A program made the position numbers and the translations under genes. Below, piece after piece: positions 1-7,350 of a DNA stretch of 37,031 nt (the first letter of the stretch is position 1; each line of letters opens with the position of its first letter). The notes under the pieces are model-generated. The model had not been told where the DNA came from and searched no databases. It saw nothing but the letters and a program-made list of their open reading frames with translations. The stretch is from Flavobacteriales bacterium (GTDB taxonomy: Bacteria; Bacteroidota; Bacteroidia; Flavobacteriales_F; PHOS-HE28): assembly GCA_016788405.1 (NCBI GenBank), contig JAEUSX010000222.1:1-37031 (forward strand), in the 5' to 3' direction.

Positions 1-1
1 C

Positions 2-166
2 CTGGACGACTTGCTCACGGAGGAAGCGGTTCGCGCCGCCGGGCTCGAATGGCGCGCGGTCCAAGCCATTCGCCAGCGCAACCGGCCGGGTGCCTCCGGC
101 GGCAGCGAGGCAACTCTGCATGCCCTGGCCGTCTTCATGGCGTGGTGGAAAAGACGGGCGCATTGA
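2..166 (+). CDS. C-terminal end of a probable asparagine synthase (5' truncated by window)
   Basis: An open frame enters from the left edge and ends at TGA 164-166, giving the last 54 residues of a protein. The tail ends with HALAVFMAWWKRR, which resembles the closing helix of glutamine-hydrolysing asparagine synthases (usually a Leu-Trp-x-Leu-Leu-x-Phe-x-x-Trp pattern). Asparagine-synthase-like genes are common in exopolysaccharide clusters such as the one that follows. The call rests on a short tail and context only; the catalytic parts lie outside the window. The next gene begins 45 bases downstream with its own promoter-like element. Confidence 0.45.
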   Translation: MDDLLTEEAVRAAGLEWRAVQAIRQRNRPGASGGSEATLHALAVFMAWWKRRAH

Positions 167-193
167 GCGCCCGCCGCGCATTGTCAGCCTCGG

Positions 194-201
194 TACATTC
201 G
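194..201 (+). promoter_or_regulatory. Bacteroidota-type -7 element (TACATTCG)
   Basis: TACATTCG matches the TAnnTTTG -7 consensus of the Bacteroidota housekeeping sigma factor in seven of eight positions. It lies 10 bases before the ATG at 212, which would give a very short leader. No clear -33 TTG was confirmed. Confidence 0.5.
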
Positions 202-211
202 CCAGCCCAAC

Positions 212-1438
212 ATGCCCCGCGTCCTTCAGATCCTCAACCGGTTCAACCTGGGCGGCCCTACGCACAACGCTGCTTACCTGACCCGGTACATGGCGCCGGA
301 ATTCGAGACCATGCTGGTCGGCGGCAGCCAGGAATCCACTGAGGCAGGCAGCCACTACATCACGCGCAGCATGGGCGTTGAACCCGTGATCCTGCCGGAG
401 CTGCAGCGGGAGGTGGCCCCATGGCGGGACCGCAGTGCGTACCGACGGATCAAGCAAGTGATCAGGGATTTCAAGCCGGACATCGTGCACACGCATGCCG
501 CCAAGGCCGGTGCTGTTGGACGGATGGCGGCTGCCGACCTGGGCGTGAAAGGCATCGTGCACACCTTCCACGGCCATGTCTTCCATAGCTATTTCGGGCC
601 GGTGCGCACCGCGATGTACAAGAGCATCGAGCGCTTCCTGGCCAAACGATCGTCCCGCATCGTGGCCATCAGCGACCGGCAGAAGGAAGAGCTCGTGGAC
701 GAGCACCGCATCTGCGATCCGGACAAGGTGGAAGTGATCCCGCTCGGCTTCGACCTCACGCCCTTCCAGGAGGACCAGGAGCGCAAGCGCCGGCTGTTCC
801 GCCACGTGTATGGCGTGGCCGATGACGAACTGGCCATCGGCATCGTGGGGCGCCTGGTGCCCATCAAGAACCACGACCTCTTCCTGGAAGTGATCGCCAA
901 AGTGGGCGCTCGCACGGGCCGCAAGCTGCGCGCCTTCATCGTCGGCGATGGCGAGGCGCGCGACCACCTCCTGGAGCGCACCACCGAATTGGGCCTCAGT
1001 CTCGCTCGCGGCCCCTATTTCAATGGACATCCATTCGGCCATGGCGTGAACGGCAAACCGATGGTGCCGCGCGCCACGGTGACCTTCACCAGTTGGATCA
1101 AGGAAGTGGACATCGTGAATGCCGGCCTGGACATCGTGATGCTCACCAGCCTGAACGAAGGCACCCCCGTGAGCCTGATCGAGGCCCAGGCGAGCAACAA
1201 GCCCATCGTCACCACGGATGTCGGCGGCATCCGCAACGTGGTGCTGGACGGCCGGACCGCCCTGCTGAGCGCATCGGGCGACTCCGATGCCCTCGCGACC
1301 GACCTCGAAAGGCTGGTGAATGATGATGCACTGCGCCTGCGGCTGGGCATGGGCGGCTGGGACCATGTACGGGACCGGTTCCATTACACGAGGCTGGTCG
1401 AGGACACCGCCCGATTGTACAGGTCCCTGCTATCCTGA
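212..1438 (+). CDS. GT4-family glycosyltransferase
   Basis: A 408-residue cytoplasmic GT-B glycosyltransferase, probably adding a sugar to a lipid-linked exopolysaccharide unit. Near the N-terminus it has RFNLGGPTHNAAY, the glycine loop of GT4 enzymes, then DIVHTHAAKAG and HTFHGHVFHSYF in the acceptor domain. The C-terminal donor-binding domain has GRLVPIKNHDLF, IVGDGEA and the E-x7-E motif in NEGTPVSLIEAQ, followed by TTDVGGI. There is no signal peptide. A stretch of about 25 residues before TSWIKEVDIVNAGLD is longer than in textbook GT4 enzymes. The neighbours are Wza and Wzc homologues, so the product is likely an exported polysaccharide. Donor and acceptor cannot be read from sequence. 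The ATG is supported by the -7 element just upstream. Confidence 0.9.
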   Translation: MPRVLQILNRFNLGGPTHNAAYLTRYMAPEFETMLVGGSQESTEAGSHYITRSMGVEPVILPELQREVAPWRDRSAYRRIKQVIRDFKPDIVHTHAAKAGAVGRMAAADLGVKGIVHTFHGHVFHSYFGPVRTAMYKSIERFLAKRSSRIVAISDRQKEELVDEHRICDPDKVEVIPLGFDLTPFQEDQERKRRLFRHVYGVADDELAIGIVGRLVPIKNHDLFLEVIAKVGARTGRKLRAFIVGDGEARDHLLERTTELGLSLARGPYFNGHPFGHGVNGKPMVPRATVTFTSWIKEVDIVNAGLDIVMLTSLNEGTPVSLIEAQASNKPIVTTDVGGIRNVVLDGRTALLSASGDSDALATDLERLVNDDALRLRLGMGGWDHVRDRFHYTRLVEDTARLYRSLLS

Positions 1439-1458
1439 GCCTCCCGGTGCGCGATCCC

Positions 1459-1466
1459 TACATTTG
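1459..1466 (+). promoter_or_regulatory. Bacteroidota-type -7 element (TACATTTG)
   Basis: An exact TAnnTTTG match 7 bases before the ATG at 1474. It favours the ATG over an in-frame GTG at 1447, which would lie upstream of the element. The mRNA would be almost leaderless. Confidence 0.55.
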
Positions 1467-1473
1467 GCCGCGC

Positions 1474-2256
1474 ATGCCCCAGCCTTCCCGCTCGCTCGTT
1501 GCAGCCCTTCTGGTTCTGGCCTTGGCCACCGGATGCACGGTGAATCGCAACATCATGTTCAAGACGCCCTTGGATTACAACTTCGAGGCGTTCCCCGACA
1601 GCAGTTCGAAAGCCAAGGCCCTCATCCTGCAGCCCAACGACATGCTGATGTTCAGGCTGTTCGCCAACGATGGCTTCAAGATGATCGACCTGGTCTCCGA
1701 GGGCGGAACGCGCGAGGCCGCCTTTCTGAACCGTATAACATTCACCTACACGATCGAGGCCGATGGCCTGTGCAAGCTGCCTTTGTTGACGCGGGTGCCC
1801 CTTGCCGGCAAGACCCTCCGTGAGGCGGAGCTTTTCCTGGAGGGTCTGTATGCCAAATACTACAACCGCCCGTACGTGCAGCTCATGGTGAGCAACAGGC
1901 GGGTGGTCGTCTTCCCCGGCGGGGGCGGCGATGCCATCGTTGTGCCTCTGGAGAACAACAACACCACATTGCTCGAGGCGCTGGCCCGCGCAGGCGGCCT
2001 TGCCACTCGAGGCGATGCACGGAGAGTGAAGCTCTTCCGCCATCATGCGGATGGCTCGCGGACCGTTCATCAATTCGACCTTTCCGACATCGAAGGGCTG
2101 AAGCATGCGGACATCGTGATGCAGGGAGATGATGTGCTCTACGTGCAGCCCAACCCGGAGATCGCCAGGGAAGCGCTGCAGGACCTCACACCCATCATCA
2201 CGCTGCTCACCAGCGTCGTGCTCGTGATCGGCGTGATCCGAGGCTTCTCCCGGTAG
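1474..2256 (+). CDS. Polysaccharide export outer-membrane lipoprotein (Wza family)
   Basis: A 260-residue lipoprotein expected to form the periplasmic/outer-membrane channel of the polysaccharide exporter. The signal peptide ends in a lipobox with Cys21 (LALATGC). The middle holds the export domain, with the QPNDMLMFRLF stretch typical of the N-terminal half, followed by an SLBB-like region (LLEALARAGGLATRGDARRV). A hydrophobic C-terminal helix (IITLLTSVVLVIGVI) is common in Bacteroidota Wza proteins. It sits 11 bases upstream of the Wzc-type partner, so the two are probably co-transcribed. An in-frame GTG at 1447 is possible but would spoil the signal peptide. Confidence 0.88.
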   Translation: MPQPSRSLVAALLVLALATGCTVNRNIMFKTPLDYNFEAFPDSSSKAKALILQPNDMLMFRLFANDGFKMIDLVSEGGTREAAFLNRITFTYTIEADGLCKLPLLTRVPLAGKTLREAELFLEGLYAKYYNRPYVQLMVSNRRVVVFPGGGGDAIVVPLENNNTTLLEALARAGGLATRGDARRVKLFRHHADGSRTVHQFDLSDIEGLKHADIVMQGDDVLYVQPNPEIAREALQDLTPIITLLTSVVLVIGVIRGFSR

Positions 2257-2267
2257 CCCTCCTGCCC

Positions 2268-4730
2268 ATGGTCGCAGAGGAAGTCACCAACAGGGCCGTC
2301 AGCTTCGAGAGCTACAGGCAGCGGATCACCAACTTCAGCAACGAGTTCGACCTCGGGCTGTTCTTCTACATCTTGAAGCGCAGCATGCCGGTGGTGGTGC
2401 TCGTGCTGCTGCTCGCCGGTGCATCCGCAGCGCTGTACCTGCGCTACACGGTTCCCGTTTTCGAGTCCAAAGCGGTGCTGCAGCTGGGTGAGACCAACAC
2501 GGCCAAGCAGGTGCTTCTCATGAGCAGCTATGGCGAGGAGCAGAACATGTCGGTGGACCTGATCTTCATGCGCAGCCGCCTTTTCCTAGGGATGGCGCTG
2601 GACCGGCTGCCCCTTCAGCTGAGCTACTTCAATCGCGGGCAGATCCTCACCGAGGAGTACTATAAGTACTCCTTCTTCCGGCTGGAGGACCTCGTTCTCA
2701 CCGACAGCGCCGTGATGGATGTGCCGATCTACCTCGACTTCACCTTGCCCGGCAAGGCCGAGGTGAGCTATACCGCGAACGGCCGCCCCTACAAGAACAC
2801 TGTTCAGCGCGGGAGCATCATCACCATGCCGCACTTCACCGGCCGTCTCGTGGTGCATGAGCACCCGATCCTGAGCGACCCCGACGCCCAGTCCACGTTC
2901 TACCTGAAGATCAACAGCCGTGACAAGCTGCTGGACAAGTACGCGAGCCAGGTATGGATCAACTCCCAGGATTTCGCCACCAAGTCCATCGACATCGTGT
3001 GCCGCGATTCGAACCCCTGGGTGGCCCGGGACCTGGCGCAGGCCCTCGCGCAGACCTACATCGATTACGACCTGCACCGCCAGAGCAGCAGCGCGGCCAA
3101 TGTGATCGAGTTCATCCGCACGCAGAAGGACACGGCCTATCGCGAACTCCGGGACTCGGAGTACACCATGCAGAATCTCCAGGGCGAGAACCGCGTAGCC
3201 GACATGGAAGCGCTCACGCCCCTGCTCTTGGAGCGATCGGAGCGCTACGAGGATGAACTGGTGCGACTCACGCTGGATGTGGAATTGCTCAAGGGATTGG
3301 AACGCGCCACCGACCGTCCGAACGGTGAGATCAACGCGCACGACCTCCTGCCATTGCTGCTCGGGACCAAGTACGAGAGCACCCTCTCCATCCCCTTGCG
3401 CACACTTCAGGAGCGCTTGGAAGAACGTGAGGTCGTGCGTGTTGATGCCACCGCGCAGCACCCCGCCCTCGTTGCGGCAGACGACCGGGTGGCCGTGCAG
3501 AAGCGCGTGCTGATGGAAACGCTGCGCCGCCTGCGCGAGAGCGCGGAGAAGCAGCGGGCCGACCTCACGGTGCAGCTGCGCGAGCTCGATGCCCGGTTCC
3601 TGAAGCTCCCGGAGAAGGAGATCGAGTTCGCCCGCGTGGAGCGCGTGTTCACCATCAATCAGAAATTCTACAACCTGCTTCTGGAGAAGGAGGTCGAGTA
3701 CCGCATCAGCAAGGCCGGATTCGTCCCGCAGAACCGCATACTGCAGGACGCCTCCTTCTCGAAGAGCCCGGTCTCACCGAACAAGGAAGTGGTGGTGGGC
3801 TCCTACCTGCTTGCCGGCGTGATCTTGTGCCTGCTCATCCTGCTGGTGCGCTACATCCTTCACGACAACCTCACCAGCTTGAACGATGTGGCCAAGCTCA
3901 GCCACGCGAGCATCGGGATCCTGGGCATGATCCCCAAGTACAAGTACGACATCCCGGTATCGGAGCTGCTCATCGACAAGAACCCGAAGAGCTTGATCGC
4001 CGAGGCGTTCCGGACCGTGCGCACCAACATGCAGTTCGTGGACAATACGCCAGGTCCCAAGGTGGTGGCCATCACGAGCACGATCTCCGGCGAAGGGAAG
4101 ACGTTCGTGGCGATGAACCTGGCGGGCATCATCTCCTTCAGCGGTAAGCGCGTGATCATCCTCGACCTTGACATGCGCAAGCCCAAGATCCACTTGGGAT
4201 TCGATGTCGACAATGAGCGTGGCATGAGCACCATCCTCATCGGCAAGGATGACATCGACTCCTGCATCCGGCACAGCAATCTGGAAGGCCTGGATTACAT
4301 CACGGCAGGCCCGATCCCGCCGAACCCATCGGAACTGATCATCAGCCCGCGCATGCTCGAAGTGCTCGGGACCCTGAAGCAGCGCTATGACATGGTGCTC
4401 TTGGATAATCCGCCAGTGGGCCTGGTGACCGACGGCATCCCGATGATCCAGCTGGCCGATTACCCGATCTACATCTTCAGGAGCGATTACAGCAAGAAAC
4501 ACTTCGTGCAGAACGTGGACCGCCTCATCAACGAGAACAGCATCAAGCGCCTCTCGTGCGTGCTGAACGGGGTTGATGTGGACCGGAACAAGTACGGCTA
4601 CAACTACGGATACGGATACGGTTACGGGTACGGTTATGGATATGGCAGCGGCTATGCCGGTGGATACTACGAGGACAAACCTTCACGACCCAAGCGCGGC
4701 CTCTTCGGCGGCCTCTTCGGAAAATCATGA
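2268..4730 (+). CDS. Wzc-type polysaccharide co-polymerase with BY-kinase domain
   Basis: An 820-residue inner-membrane protein that controls polysaccharide chain length and export. The first membrane helix is near residues 40-60, followed by a large periplasmic region rich in coiled coil, and the second helix is near 505-530. The cytoplasmic bacterial tyrosine kinase domain has a Walker A (TISGEGKTFVAMN, about 600-612), a Walker A' (IILDLDMRKPK, about 628-640) and a Walker B (VLLDNPPVG, near 710). The C-terminal tail carries 12 tyrosines in Gly-Tyr repeats, matching the autophosphorylated tyrosine cluster of this family but unusually regular. Its stop overlaps the ATG of the epimerase gene (ATGA), suggesting translational coupling. 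Confidence 0.93.
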   Translation: MVAEEVTNRAVSFESYRQRITNFSNEFDLGLFFYILKRSMPVVVLVLLLAGASAALYLRYTVPVFESKAVLQLGETNTAKQVLLMSSYGEEQNMSVDLIFMRSRLFLGMALDRLPLQLSYFNRGQILTEEYYKYSFFRLEDLVLTDSAVMDVPIYLDFTLPGKAEVSYTANGRPYKNTVQRGSIITMPHFTGRLVVHEHPILSDPDAQSTFYLKINSRDKLLDKYASQVWINSQDFATKSIDIVCRDSNPWVARDLAQALAQTYIDYDLHRQSSSAANVIEFIRTQKDTAYRELRDSEYTMQNLQGENRVADMEALTPLLLERSERYEDELVRLTLDVELLKGLERATDRPNGEINAHDLLPLLLGTKYESTLSIPLRTLQERLEEREVVRVDATAQHPALVAADDRVAVQKRVLMETLRRLRESAEKQRADLTVQLRELDARFLKLPEKEIEFARVERVFTINQKFYNLLLEKEVEYRISKAGFVPQNRILQDASFSKSPVSPNKEVVVGSYLLAGVILCLLILLVRYILHDNLTSLNDVAKLSHASIGILGMIPKYKYDIPVSELLIDKNPKSLIAEAFRTVRTNMQFVDNTPGPKVVAITSTISGEGKTFVAMNLAGIISFSGKRVIILDLDMRKPKIHLGFDVDNERGMSTILIGKDDIDSCIRHSNLEGLDYITAGPIPPNPSELIISPRMLEVLGTLKQRYDMVLLDNPPVGLVTDGIPMIQLADYPIYIFRSDYSKKHFVQNVDRLINENSIKRLSCVLNGVDVDRNKYGYNYGYGYGYGYGYGYGSGYAGGYYEDKPSRPKRGLFGGLFGKS
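4593..4670 (+). repeat. Gly-Tyr codon repeat in the Wzc tail
   Basis: A run of alternating TAY and GGN codons encodes 12 tyrosines within 26 codons. The six-base unit varies at third positions (gga, ggt, ggg, tac, tat), so it is a degenerate microsatellite, longest between 4605 and 4645. Confidence 0.85.
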
Positions 4731-5275
4731 TCGAAACTCAGACCTTCCCCATTCAGGGCCCCGTGCTGCTTCGCCCGCGCGTGTTCAAGGATGACCGCGG
4801 CGCATTCCTGGAGACTTGGAGCCAGCGCGCCATGGATGCGGCGATCGGACCGCAGCGCTTCGTTCAGGACAATGAGAGCACCTCGCGCGCCGGCGTGCTC
4901 CGCGGGCTCCATTTCCAGCTGGACCCGCATGCGCAAGGCAAACTCGTGCGCGTTTCCCGAGGAGCTGCGCTGGATGTATGCGTGGACCTTCGACCGGGAA
5001 GCCCGACCCGCGGGCAGCATGTGAAGGTGCTGCTCAACGCCGACGAAGCCTCCCTGTTCTGGATACCTCCTGGCTTCGCGCACGGATTCGCCGCCCTCGA
5101 AGAAGGCACGGTCTTCAATTACAAGTGCACCGATTACTACCATCCGGCCGCTGAGCGCACCATACGATGGGATGACCCGGAACTCGCCATCGATTGGGGC
5201 GTGCGCGACCCGATCGTGAGCCTGAAGGACCGCGAGGGCTTCGCCTTCAGCGACGATTGGGCCAAGCCCCGTTGA
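4727..5275 (+). CDS. rfbC: dTDP-4-dehydrorhamnose 3,5-epimerase
   Basis: A 182-residue cupin enzyme that epimerises dTDP-4-keto-6-deoxyglucose at C3 and C5 on the way to dTDP-L-rhamnose. The catalytic His62 is in GVLRGLHFQ, and FWIPPGFAHGF and YKCTDYYHP (tyrosines 132-138) are the usual family blocks. Length is normal for RmlC/RfbC. It starts inside the stop codon of the kinase gene. The other dTDP-rhamnose genes (rfbA, rfbB, rfbD) are not in the window and may lie to the left. A related epimerase specificity, such as that for 6-deoxytalose or similar sugars, cannot be excluded. Confidence 0.92.
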   Translation: MIETQTFPIQGPVLLRPRVFKDDRGAFLETWSQRAMDAAIGPQRFVQDNESTSRAGVLRGLHFQLDPHAQGKLVRVSRGAALDVCVDLRPGSPTRGQHVKVLLNADEASLFWIPPGFAHGFAALEEGTVFNYKCTDYYHPAAERTIRWDDPELAIDWGVRDPIVSLKDREGFAFSDDWAKPR

Positions 5276-5278
5276 CCC

Positions 5279-6367
5279 ATGGCATTCAGCGGCGCGCAGC
5301 TCTTCCTGCTCTACTCGGGGCTCTTCTTCGCCGCGCTCGTCTTCAGCCTGCTCATCAACTCCCTCTTCATGCGCTTCGCGCGCACGCTGGGCATGCGCGA
5401 GAAGGACCTCGGGCTGGAACGCTGGAGCGCCAGCCACAAGCCGGCATTCGGCGGCATCGGCTTCTACATCATCTTCCTGGTGAGCTTCACCCTTCATGGC
5501 GTCCTCTTCCCCGGCGATGGCGCCGTGCTCCGCCCCGAGCTCCTGGGCCTGCTCGCCGCCACCGGACTGGGCTTCCTCATGGGTCTTGCCGATGATGCGT
5601 ACAACACCCAGCCGCTGCTCAAGTTCCTGGTGCAGATCGCCTGCGGAGCCATCCTCATCGCCAGCGGCACGGAGATCGAACTCTTCCAGTCCCGCTGGGC
5701 CAACATCGCGATCACGGTCTTCTGGGTCGTGGGCATGATGAACTCGATCAACATGCTGGATAACATGGATGGCGTGGCCACCGCGGTGACCATGGCCATT
5801 CTTGCGGCGGCCACGGTGCTGATGATCGGCACTGGCGCCATGGACCCGGTGTACATGGTGCTCTTCGTGGGCACCATGGCCTCGCTTGGAGGCTTCCTCT
5901 TCTACAACTGGAATCCTTCGCGCATGTTCATGGGCGACACCGGGAGCCAGTTCCTCGGCGTGCTCATCGCCTTCATCGGGGTCCGCTTCTTCTGGAACGC
6001 GGTGAGCCCGGCGGGCGCGCACGAGCCTGCCCGGCAGATCCTAGCGCCCATCATCGTGTTCCTCCTGCCCATCTGCGACACCACGACGGTCTCCATCAAC
6101 CGCATCATGCGCGGGCGAAGCCCTTTCGTAGGCGGTCGCGACCACACGACGCACCATCTGAGCTACCTCGGCTTGAGCGATGCCCAGGTGGCCTTCACCT
6201 TCATCGGCCTCAGCCTGCTCAATGTCTTCCTGGCCTACGTGATGCTGCGGTACATCGAGGTGTGGGAGAACCTCCACACCGCGATCTTCGTAAGCTATGC
6301 CTTGCTCGTCCTGGCATCGCTCTTCACCATCACGCACCGTTCAAAGCCACCTGCATCCTCGGAATGA
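5279..6367 (+). CDS. WecA/MraY-family undecaprenyl-phosphate sugar-1-phosphate transferase
   Basis: A 362-residue multi-spanning membrane enzyme that loads the first sugar-1-phosphate onto undecaprenyl phosphate at the inner membrane. The family motifs are in order: the DD pair at 105-106 (GLADDAYNT), N-x2-D-N-x-DG at 158-165 (NMLDNMDG), MGDTGS at 218-223, and a His-rich cytoplasmic loop GGRDHTTHHL. This loop is WecA-like rather than MraY-like. It begins 3 bases after the epimerase stop and its own stop overlaps the next ATG. It most likely starts the repeat unit exported by the Wza/Wzc pair. The sugar (GlcNAc or another HexNAc) is not determinable here. Confidence 0.9.
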   Translation: MAFSGAQLFLLYSGLFFAALVFSLLINSLFMRFARTLGMREKDLGLERWSASHKPAFGGIGFYIIFLVSFTLHGVLFPGDGAVLRPELLGLLAATGLGFLMGLADDAYNTQPLLKFLVQIACGAILIASGTEIELFQSRWANIAITVFWVVGMMNSINMLDNMDGVATAVTMAILAAATVLMIGTGAMDPVYMVLFVGTMASLGGFLFYNWNPSRMFMGDTGSQFLGVLIAFIGVRFFWNAVSPAGAHEPARQILAPIIVFLLPICDTTTVSINRIMRGRSPFVGGRDHTTHHLSYLGLSDAQVAFTFIGLSLLNVFLAYVMLRYIEVWENLHTAIFVSYALLVLASLFTITHRSKPPASSE

Positions 6368-7311
6368 AGCGCCTCCTGCTCCGCACAACCGCCTGGCTGG
6401 TCCTCCTCGCGAGCGGCTCGCTGGCAGCTCACCTGCTGGTCTATTCGACGAGCAGCGAAGGAACGGACCTGGACCATCTGCAACGCTTCAATGATGGCTA
6501 CAAGGTCTTCTCGCTCACATTGCCTGATGAGCTCAGCTTCTGTGGCGAGCCCGTGCCCATGGACCGCATCGATGTGCGTGAGCGGCTGGACCGGGAGCTC
6601 CTGGTGAACACGTATTGGCAGAGCAACACCTTGCTCGCCCACAAGCGCGCCAACCGCTGGTTCCCGCTCATTGAAGAGGTGCTGAAGCGCGAGGGTGTCC
6701 CAGAGGACATGAAGTACCTGGCGCTCGTGGAGAGCAACTTCACCAATGCCGTCTCGCCTATGGGCGCTGCCGGCTATTGGCAGTTCTTGAAGGAGACCGG
6801 ACAACATCACGGGCTCGAGGTGAACGCCGAAGTGGATGAGCGCTACAACGTGGAGAAGAGCACCGAGGCGGCTTGCCGTTACCTGAAGAACGCTTACGCG
6901 AAGCATGGATCCTGGGCGCTGGCAGCGGCCGCGTACAACCTGGGCTCGGGCGGTGTGGATAAGCAGCTCGGCCGCCAGAAGAAGGAGAACTATTTCGATC
7001 TGTTGCTGCCCGAGGAGACGAGCCGGTACGTTTTCAGGATCCTGGCCATGAAGGAGATCATCCGGAACCCAGAGAGGTACGGCTTCCATCTGCGGCAGCG
7101 CGACCTCTATCCGCCGTACAAGACCAGGAGCCTGGAGGTGCGCGGGCCCATTGAGGACATCGCGGCGTTCGCTTCGGCCAACGGAACGGATTACAAGACG
7201 GTGAAGCTCCTGAACCCCTGGCTGCGCGAAGCGAAGCTCTCGAACCGGGAAGGCCGGGCGTACGAGATCCTGCTTCCCGGAACGGGTTTCCATGACGCAA
7301 TGGCCGAGTAA
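6364..7311 (+). CDS. Lytic transglycosylase (SLT, GH23)
   Basis: A 315-residue periplasmic or membrane-anchored enzyme that cleaves the glycan strand of peptidoglycan. An N-terminal hydrophobic segment (TTAWLVLLASGSLAAHLL) serves as signal or anchor. The catalytic glutamate is Glu123 in LALVESNF, followed by PMGAAGYWQF and AAAAYNLGSGG, as in MltD/Slt enzymes. The C-terminal 55 residues (DIAAFASANGTDYKTVKLLNPW) resemble a LysM-type module. The ATG at 6364 overlaps the preceding stop, which is more plausible than an upstream in-frame start at 6262 inside the transferase. Coupling to the polysaccharide genes may help open the wall for the exporter; that is inference. Confidence 0.9.
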   Translation: MKRLLLRTTAWLVLLASGSLAAHLLVYSTSSEGTDLDHLQRFNDGYKVFSLTLPDELSFCGEPVPMDRIDVRERLDRELLVNTYWQSNTLLAHKRANRWFPLIEEVLKREGVPEDMKYLALVESNFTNAVSPMGAAGYWQFLKETGQHHGLEVNAEVDERYNVEKSTEAACRYLKNAYAKHGSWALAAAAYNLGSGGVDKQLGRQKKENYFDLLLPEETSRYVFRILAMKEIIRNPERYGFHLRQRDLYPPYKTRSLEVRGPIEDIAAFASANGTDYKTVKLLNPWLREAKLSNREGRAYEILLPGTGFHDAMAE

Positions 7312-7316
7312 GTCGC

Positions 7317-7324
7317 CACCTTTG
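7317..7324 (+). promoter_or_regulatory. Probable -7 element upstream of uvrA (CACCTTTG)
   Basis: CACCTTTG fits TAnnTTTG except at the first base. It is just after the transglycosylase stop and 26 bases before the TTG at 7351, so uvrA probably has its own promoter. Confidence 0.4.
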
Positions 7325-7350
7325 CGCCCCCGCGAAAAGCGGGCTCCACG

